From the NCBI GenBank assembly GCA_001805885.1, contig MHHC01000048.1:1-18022 (forward strand): a stretch of DNA of 18,022 nucleotides, written 5' to 3'. The translations under genes were made by a program, and so were the position numbers. This DNA comes from Omnitrophica WOR_2 bacterium RIFCSPLOWO2_12_FULL_51_24 (lineage in GTDB: Bacteria; Omnitrophota; Gorgyraeia; Pluralincolimonadales; Pluralincolimonadaceae). Within the stretch, counting starts at the first letter, position 1. Every line of letters starts with the position of its first letter. Below are positions 14,030 through 18,022 of the stretch, one piece after another. The notes below the pieces were generated by a model. It worked only from the letters and a program-made list of their open reading frames with translations. It did no database searches and was not told the DNA's origin.

Positions 14030-14523
14030 ACTGTCCTCATAGGATAGAGGATATCCTGGAGGTCCTGAATAAGGATATATCGGGCTCTAAGGACAAGAGG
14101 ATGTTGCCGCTTGTCGTGCTTCTTCTTATTGACATAGATAATTTAGAAAGGGTCAACCGGTGGTACGGTAGGAGCGCCGGCAATGAGGTGTTGGCCGCTA
14201 CAGCGAGACATCTGCATCATATGCTCAGGCCGGGCGACCTTCTCGCCAGGTTTGGCGGGGATGAATTTCTCCTCCTGCTTCGTGGAGTCACCTTAAAGGA
14301 GGCGAAGGAGAAAGCGGCAAAGATCATAGGGTCTTTAAAGAACCATGATTTCGCCTCGAAGGGGCCGAAGATCTCGGTTTCGATCGGGATAGCGCATTAT
14401 TTCTCTTTCGCTTTCTCGAGTGATGAGTTGCTGGGATGCGCCGTCGAGGCTTTAGCATTGGCACAAAAAGAAGGAGAAACATTCAAGGTTTTTATGGAAG
14501 AGGAGGAATGGAATGAAGAGTAA
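14005..14523 (+). CDS. Stand-alone GGDEF-domain protein (probable diguanylate cyclase)
   Basis: The 172-residue product is essentially one GGDEF domain with no sensor or membrane segment. DIDN (43-46) supplies the metal-binding aspartate, ARFGGDEFLLLL (81-92) carries the intact signature, and KISVSIGIA (122-130) is the usual strand. RPGD (75-78) sits five residues before GGDEF, the spacing of the RxxD inhibitory site that binds c-di-GMP. Deviations: the family D-x-LT-x-L-x-NR entry is missing. The usual FKxxND..GH..GD block reads LERVNRWYGRSAGN, so the guanine-contacting Asp is Asn60. It may be a low-activity or altered enzyme, or a c-di-GMP-binding protein. It overlaps coaE by 25 bases and rho by 11, so the three are translated in a coupled way. 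A later ATG at 14101 would cut into the domain. Confidence 0.85.
   Translation: MEEAGGSVDCPHRIEDILEVLNKDISGSKDKRMLPLVVLLLIDIDNLERVNRWYGRSAGNEVLAATARHLHHMLRPGDLLARFGGDEFLLLLRGVTLKEAKEKAAKIIGSLKNHDFASKGPKISVSIGIAHYFSFAFSSDELLGCAVEALALAQKEGETFKVFMEEEEWNEE
14501..14506 (+). promoter_or_regulatory. Strong ribosome-binding site of rho
   Basis: AGGAGG is placed 6 bases before the rho ATG at 14513, inside the Glu-rich 3' end of the GGDEF gene. It fixes the rho start and explains the 11-base overlap. Confidence 0.75.
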
Positions 14524-15844
14524 TAACGAAGAGACAAACGGAAAACAGGCGGGTAAGGAGACGACCGAGGCAAAGGAGTCGTCGGGCACGGGTTTCAACA
14601 TCGCGAAGCTCAAGAAGATGACGATACAGGAGCTCACGAAAGCCGCGAAGGATTTAAACATGAATTCCATAAGCGGCTTGAAGAAGCAGGATCTCATCTT
14701 CAAGATACTTCAGGCGCAGGCCGAGAAGGAAGGTTTCATGTTCGGCGAGGGGGTCCTCGAGATCCTTCCGGACGGATTCGGCTTCCTGCGCTCGTCGAAC
14801 TACAATTATCTGCCGTCACCGGACGATATCTATGTCTCGCCGAGCCAGATAAGGAGGTTCGATCTGCGCACGGGTGACACGGTCAGCGGCCAGATACGCC
14901 CGCCAAAAGAGGGAGAGCGTTATTTTGCGCTCTTGAAAGTAGAAGTCGTAAACATGGAGCATCCGGAATCAATGAAAGAACGCACTTTATTTGATAATCT
15001 GACACCGCTTTACGCTAATGAGAGGTATGTCCTCGAGACCGAACAGGAAGAGATCTCGATGAGGATAATGGACCTCTTGACCCCTATCGGCAAAGGCCAG
15101 AGAGGTCTTATCGTCGCGCAGCCGTATAGCGGCAAGACGATACTGCTGCAGAAGATCGCGAACTCCATCATGAAGAACTATCCGGACGTCGTCCTTATAG
15201 TCCTCTTGATCGATGAGCGTCCCGAAGAGGTCACCGATATGCAGCGTTCGGTAAAGGGTGAGGTCGTAAGCTCGACTTTCGATGAGCCGGCGGAAAGGCA
15301 CATACAGGTAGCCGAGATAGTCCTCGATAAGGCCAAGAGGCTTGTCGAGAATAAGAGGGATGTCGTTGTCCTTTTGGACTCGATAACGCGCCTCGCGCGC
15401 GCCTACAACACGGTGGCCCCGCACAGCGGCAAGATACTTTCCGGCGGCGTGGATTCGAGCGCATTGCACAAACCGAAGAGGTTCTTCGGCGCGGCTCGCG
15501 CTGTCGAGGAAGGCGGGTCGCTCACTATTATCGCTACCGCACTCGTCGATACGGGAAGCAGGATGGACGAGGTCATCTTCGAGGAATTCAAGGGCACGGG
15601 CAATATGGAGTTGCAGCTTGACAGGAATATGTTCCAGAAGAGGATCTATCCCGCTATCGACATCAAACGTTCCAACACAAGGAAGGAAGACCTGCTTTTT
15701 AAGGAAGACGAACTAAAACGGATCTGGATAATGAGGAAGGTCTTAAACGAGATGAATTCGGACGAGGCGATGGAGCTCCTGGTCGACAGGTTAGGAAAGA
15801 CCAAGACCAACGCCGAGTTCCTGATGAACATGCAGGCAAAATAA
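14513..15844 (+). CDS. rho: Transcription termination factor Rho
   Basis: The 443-residue product (E. coli 419) is a hexameric RNA-dependent ATPase that ends transcription. A Lys/Glu-rich leader (1-30) is followed by the N-terminal helical Rho_N domain (~31-70, KLKKMTIQELTKAAKDL) and the primary RNA-binding cold-shock-like domain (~76-150, GVLEILPDGFGFLRSSNYNY). The RecA-type motor has Walker A residues GQRGLIVAQPYSGKT (195-209), IDERPEEVTDM (233-243), Walker B VVVLLDSITR (284-293, D289), the Q/R-loop region with KILSGGVDSSALHKPKRFFGAARA and the arginine finger R390 in NTRKEDLL. The Walker A loop has Tyr205-Ser206 where almost all Rho proteins have Lys-Ala (E. coli K181-A182); the catalytic K208 and T209 are kept. 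rpmE follows 19 bases on. Confidence 0.98.
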   Translation: MKSNNEETNGKQAGKETTEAKESSGTGFNIAKLKKMTIQELTKAAKDLNMNSISGLKKQDLIFKILQAQAEKEGFMFGEGVLEILPDGFGFLRSSNYNYLPSPDDIYVSPSQIRRFDLRTGDTVSGQIRPPKEGERYFALLKVEVVNMEHPESMKERTLFDNLTPLYANERYVLETEQEEISMRIMDLLTPIGKGQRGLIVAQPYSGKTILLQKIANSIMKNYPDVVLIVLLIDERPEEVTDMQRSVKGEVVSSTFDEPAERHIQVAEIVLDKAKRLVENKRDVVVLLDSITRLARAYNTVAPHSGKILSGGVDSSALHKPKRFFGAARAVEEGGSLTIIATALVDTGSRMDEVIFEEFKGTGNMELQLDRNMFQKRIYPAIDIKRSNTRKEDLLFKEDELKRIWIMRKVLNEMNSDEAMELLVDRLGKTKTNAEFLMNMQAK

Positions 15845-15863
15845 TAAAAAAGGAGAAACGGCA

Positions 15864-16061
15864 ATGAAAGACAAGATCCATCCGAAATACGAGGCGGCTA
15901 CGATCACCTGCGCGTGCGGTGAGGCTATCCATACCCGCTCGACCAAGCCGAACATCAAGGTCGAGATCTGCTCAAGATGCCATCCGTTTTTTACCGGAAC
16001 GACGAAACTGATCGATACCGCGGGCAGGGTCGAGAAGTTCAAGAAAAAGTACAAGAAATAA
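15864..16061 (+). CDS. rpmE: 50S ribosomal protein L31 (bL31), zinc-binding type
   Basis: The 65-residue product begins MKDKIHPKYE and contains C16-x-C18 and C36-x2-C39, the four zinc-binding cysteines of the C+ form. The invariant CSRCHPFFTGTTKL segment and a basic tail (KKKYKK) also fit. It bridges the two ribosomal subunits at the central protuberance. AGGAG (15851-15855) 8 bases before the ATG is a strong ribosome-binding site. The rho-rpmE-prfA order is common across bacteria. Having the zinc form only suggests no special zinc-saving paralogue here, although one could be elsewhere in the genome. Confidence 0.98.
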   Translation: MKDKIHPKYEAATITCACGEAIHTRSTKPNIKVEICSRCHPFFTGTTKLIDTAGRVEKFKKKYKK

Positions 16062-16076
16062 AGGTTTCAGAGCCAG

Positions 16077-17171
16077 ATGTTCGGAGCTTTAGAGACCAGG
16101 CTTAAGCGTTATGAGGAGCTCGAGCGGCTGATCACGGATCCCAAGGTGATAGCCGACTCGTCCGCTTATCAGCGCTATACGAAGGAATTAGCCTCGCTTA
16201 GGAATATAGTCTCCAAATACCGGGAATACAAAAAGATCGATGCCGAGATATACGAACTCGAAGCTCTCGTGACCAAGAAAACGCACGACGCGTCTTCGGA
16301 CGCGTCTGCGGACGCGGAATTCGCCGAAATGGCGAAGGAGGAACTCTCAGGCCTCAAAAAAAAGAGGCCGGAGCTGGAGAAAAAGATAGAGGATCTGCTC
16401 CTTGAGGACGATCCGCGCGCAGATAAGAATATAATCGTCGAGATCCGCGCCGGAACCGGAGGACGGGAGGCGTCGCTCTTTGCCACGGACCTTTTCAGGA
16501 TGTATTCCAAATACGCTACGGGCCAGGGCTGGAAGGTCGAGATGTTAAGCTCCAGCATGTCCGAGGCCGGGGGGTTCAAGGAAGTCGTATTCGGTATCGA
16601 GGGGAACGGCGTATATCGGAAGATGAAATTCGAATCCGGCGTCCATAGGGTGCAGAGGGTGCCGGTAACCGAAGCCTCGGGCAGGGTACATACCTCTACG
16701 GTTTCGGTGGCGGTGCTGCCTGAAGCCGAAGAAGTGGACATAAAGATCGACCCGAAGGACCTGAGGGTGGACGTCTTCAGGTCGTCCGGCGCAGGCGGCC
16801 AATCGGTCAATACTGCGGATTCGGCCGTCAGGATAACGCATATACCTACGGGGATAGTCGTCCAGTGTCAGGACGAACGTTCTCAATTGAAAAATAAAAA
16901 TAAGGCGATGAAAGTGCTCCGCGCGAGGGTCATGGACAAGGCCGTGACCGAACAGCAACAGGAGATCGCCAGGGAGCGCAAGACGCAGATAGGCACGGGT
17001 GAACGCAGCGAGAAGATAAGGACTTATAATTATCCGGACAGGCGCATCACCGACCATAGGATCGGGTTGACGGTGCATAACTTCGAGAGCGTCCTCGAGG
17101 GCGATCTCGAGGAGATAATAATGGCGCTTTTGAAGCAGGAGAAGGATTTAAAGCTTAAAGGTGCAAAATAA
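16077..17171 (+). CDS. prfA: Peptide chain release factor 1
   Basis: The 364-residue product ends translation at UAA/UAG. The GGQ loop is RSSGAGGQSVNTADSAVRITH (235-255; Q242 is the methylation target). The stop-recognition tripeptide is PVT (196-198) in RVQRVPVTEASGRVHTS, the P-x-T of RF1 rather than the SPF of RF2. The N-terminal coiled coil (1-110) has a short Asp/Ala/Ser insert (71-80) encoded by a 12-base tandem repeat. There is no strong Shine-Dalgarno directly in front, only AAAGG about 10 bases upstream. The ATG lies 15 bases after the rpmE stop. prmC, which modifies this protein, is the next gene. Confidence 0.98.
   Translation: MFGALETRLKRYEELERLITDPKVIADSSAYQRYTKELASLRNIVSKYREYKKIDAEIYELEALVTKKTHDASSDASADAEFAEMAKEELSGLKKKRPELEKKIEDLLLEDDPRADKNIIVEIRAGTGGREASLFATDLFRMYSKYATGQGWKVEMLSSSMSEAGGFKEVVFGIEGNGVYRKMKFESGVHRVQRVPVTEASGRVHTSTVSVAVLPEAEEVDIKIDPKDLRVDVFRSSGAGGQSVNTADSAVRITHIPTGIVVQCQDERSQLKNKNKAMKVLRARVMDKAVTEQQQEIARERKTQIGTGERSEKIRTYNYPDRRITDHRIGLTVHNFESVLEGDLEEIIMALLKQEKDLKLKGAK
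16287..16316 (+). repeat. 12-base in-frame tandem repeat within prfA
   Basis: The units GACGCGTCTTCG (16287-16298), GACGCGTCTGCG (16299-16310) and a half copy GACGCG (16311-16316) encode DASS-DASA-DA in the N-terminal helical domain of release factor 1. The unit length of four codons keeps the frame if copy number changes. Confidence 0.7.
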
Positions 17172-17189
17172 ACCCAATTTGGGATAAAC

Positions 17190-17975
17190 ATGGATTCACT
17201 TGAACAGTTGGCGTGCTGGGCGTTTAATTGCGACCGCGCGCAATTATATACCGGTGATTACGAAGCCGACGAGGAGAATATAAAACTCTTCCATGAGGCG
17301 CTCGATTCATACACCCGCGGGATACCGGTCCAGTACATAACCGGCGAGGCTGAGTTCATGGGATTCGATTTCGACGTGAATCCTTCCGTCCTTATACCAA
17401 GGCCTGAAACGGAAATTCTCGTAGAGAGGTCCTTGGCGCTTATCGAGAGAGAAGGCATGACCGAACCGTTCATCCTCGACCTTGGGACCGGTTCGGGAGC
17501 GATAGCCGTCAGTTTGACAAAATTAAGCCCGTCCTGTAAAATAATAGCTTCCGACGTTTCCGAGGAGGCCCTGGAGGTCGGAAGGGAAAACGCCGCGGCA
17601 AACGGTGTAAGCGACAGGATCCAATTCATCCTTTCCGATTTCTTTGAACGTATTCCTGAAAAGGAAAAATTCGATCTGGTCATATCAAATCCTCCCTATA
17701 TACCGAGCGAGGATTACGATTCTTTGCCCCTGGAGGTCAGGAGCGAGCCCAGGATAGCGTTGGACGGCGGGCTGAAGGGCCTGGGGTTTTACGGGAAGAT
17801 AATATCCGAGTCGGCAAAAAGATTAAAAGACGGCGGTTATCTGATATTGGAAATAGGATACGGCCAGACAGCGGCAATAAAAAGCCTGATCGAATCCGCC
17901 GGATCGTACCGGGATGTGAAGATAATAAAAGATTATAACGATATAGACAGGGTGGTCTTCGCGAAAAGGCATTGA
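17190..17975 (+). CDS. prmC: Release factor glutamine methyltransferase
   Basis: PrmC transfers a methyl group from S-adenosylmethionine to the GGQ glutamine of RF1/RF2, here the product of the gene just upstream. The 261-residue product has PVQYITGEAEFMG (46-58), IPRPETE (69-75), the SAM-binding DLGTGSG (97-103) with acidic D122 after the second strand, and the substrate-glutamine motif NPPYIP (167-172). Later come EPRIALDGG (186-194) and GYLILEIGYGQ. It is slightly shorter than the usual ~280, missing the first helix of the N-terminal domain. In-frame sequence upstream meets the prfA stop, so no longer start is available. The start is 18 bases after prfA. A promoter-like sequence lies inside it at 17514-17542. 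Confidence 0.97.
   Translation: MDSLEQLACWAFNCDRAQLYTGDYEADEENIKLFHEALDSYTRGIPVQYITGEAEFMGFDFDVNPSVLIPRPETEILVERSLALIEREGMTEPFILDLGTGSGAIAVSLTKLSPSCKIIASDVSEEALEVGRENAAANGVSDRIQFILSDFFERIPEKEKFDLVISNPPYIPSEDYDSLPLEVRSEPRIALDGGLKGLGFYGKIISESAKRLKDGGYLILEIGYGQTAAIKSLIESAGSYRDVKIIKDYNDIDRVVFAKRH
17514..17542 (+). promoter_or_regulatory. Internal promoter candidate within prmC, upstream of murA
   Basis: A perfect TTGACA (17514-17519) is followed by exactly 17 bases and TAAAAT (17537-17542, 5/6 to TATAAT). Transcription would begin near 17549, ~430 bases before the murA ATG at 17983. It lies within the coding sequence for LTKLSPSCKII, so coding constraints could have produced it by chance. Confidence 0.35.
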
Positions 17976-17982
17976 CGGATAA

Positions 17983-18022
17983 ATGGATAAGATAGTAATA
18001 GAAGGCCCGACGAGATTAAAAG
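17983..18022 (+). CDS. murA: UDP-N-acetylglucosamine 1-carboxyvinyltransferase, 5' end only
   Basis: Only 13 codons are visible before the window ends: MDKIVIEGPTRLK. This is the typical MurA opening (M-x-K-I/F-x-I-x-G-G-x-x-L-x-G). MurA commits UDP-GlcNAc to peptidoglycan synthesis by adding enolpyruvate, and is the target of fosfomycin; the active-site Cys/Asp lies outside the window. The ATG is 7 bases after the prmC stop, with a weak GGAT upstream. The identification rests on a short peptide plus the known prfA-prmC-murA order in related genomes. Confidence 0.75.
   Translation, partial: MDKIVIEGPTRLK

Noticed and set aside
16175..16810. 211-codon open frame on the minus strand
   Set aside because: It is antisense to prfA, which is certain. 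The Ser-rich composition is typical of a shadow frame.
16545..17078. 177-codon open frame on the minus strand
   Set aside because: It is rich in Arg, Pro and His and antisense to the GGQ region of prfA; a codon-bias shadow.

Overview
The window is a gene-dense, single-strand (+) bacterial region with 17 genes and no gap over 60 bases. It holds two blocks: an envelope/type IV pilus-like operon (positions 2 to about 9303) and a housekeeping operon (9362 to the right edge). I see no tRNA, rRNA, CRISPR array, insertion sequence, phage gene or clear intrinsic terminator. The likely host is a Gram-negative (diderm) bacterium, because two secretins and periplasmic alignment proteins are encoded. The order polA-glgA-coaE-(GGDEF)-rho-rpmE-prfA-prmC-murA, next to a pilM-pilO-pilP-secretin cluster, suggests a member of the PVC superphylum, possibly Omnitrophota (Candidatus Omnitrophica). 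That assignment is inference from gene order and protein style, not a measured placement.

Left block. The window opens inside a large secreted or pilus-associated surface protein (5' end missing). An exported right-handed beta-helix protein follows. A near-consensus sigma70-type promoter (TTGACA, 17 bases, TAGAAT) overlaps that gene's stop codon and would start transcription only about 5 bases before the next ATG. Next comes a tightly coupled set: a PilM-PilN fusion, a PilO-like protein, a PilP/GspC-like protein with two tandem C-terminal modules, a TPR plus secretin-N0 (STN) protein, two tandem secretin-core paralogues, and a small exported YbjQ-like protein. Together these would form a trans-envelope channel: cytoplasmic actin-like ring, inner-membrane/periplasmic alignment subcomplex, and outer-membrane secretin. 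Motor ATPases, platform protein and pilins are not in the window. The most unusual feature is that the secretin is split (N0 domain on a separate polypeptide) and its core is duplicated. A second strong promoter-like sequence lies inside the PilP-like gene just before the split-secretin genes.

Right block. DNA polymerase I, glycogen/starch synthase and dephospho-CoA kinase lead into a stand-alone GGDEF protein that overlaps both coaE and rho. After these come transcription terminator Rho, ribosomal protein bL31, release factor 1, its methyltransferase PrmC, and the first 13 codons of MurA. prfA and prmC form a functional pair (PrmC methylates the GGQ glutamine of RF1). Sequence oddities here are a Lys-to-Tyr change in the Rho Walker A loop, an Asp-to-Glu change in the ExoII motif of PolA, a 12-base tandem repeat in prfA, and a consensus-like promoter inside prmC that could serve murA.
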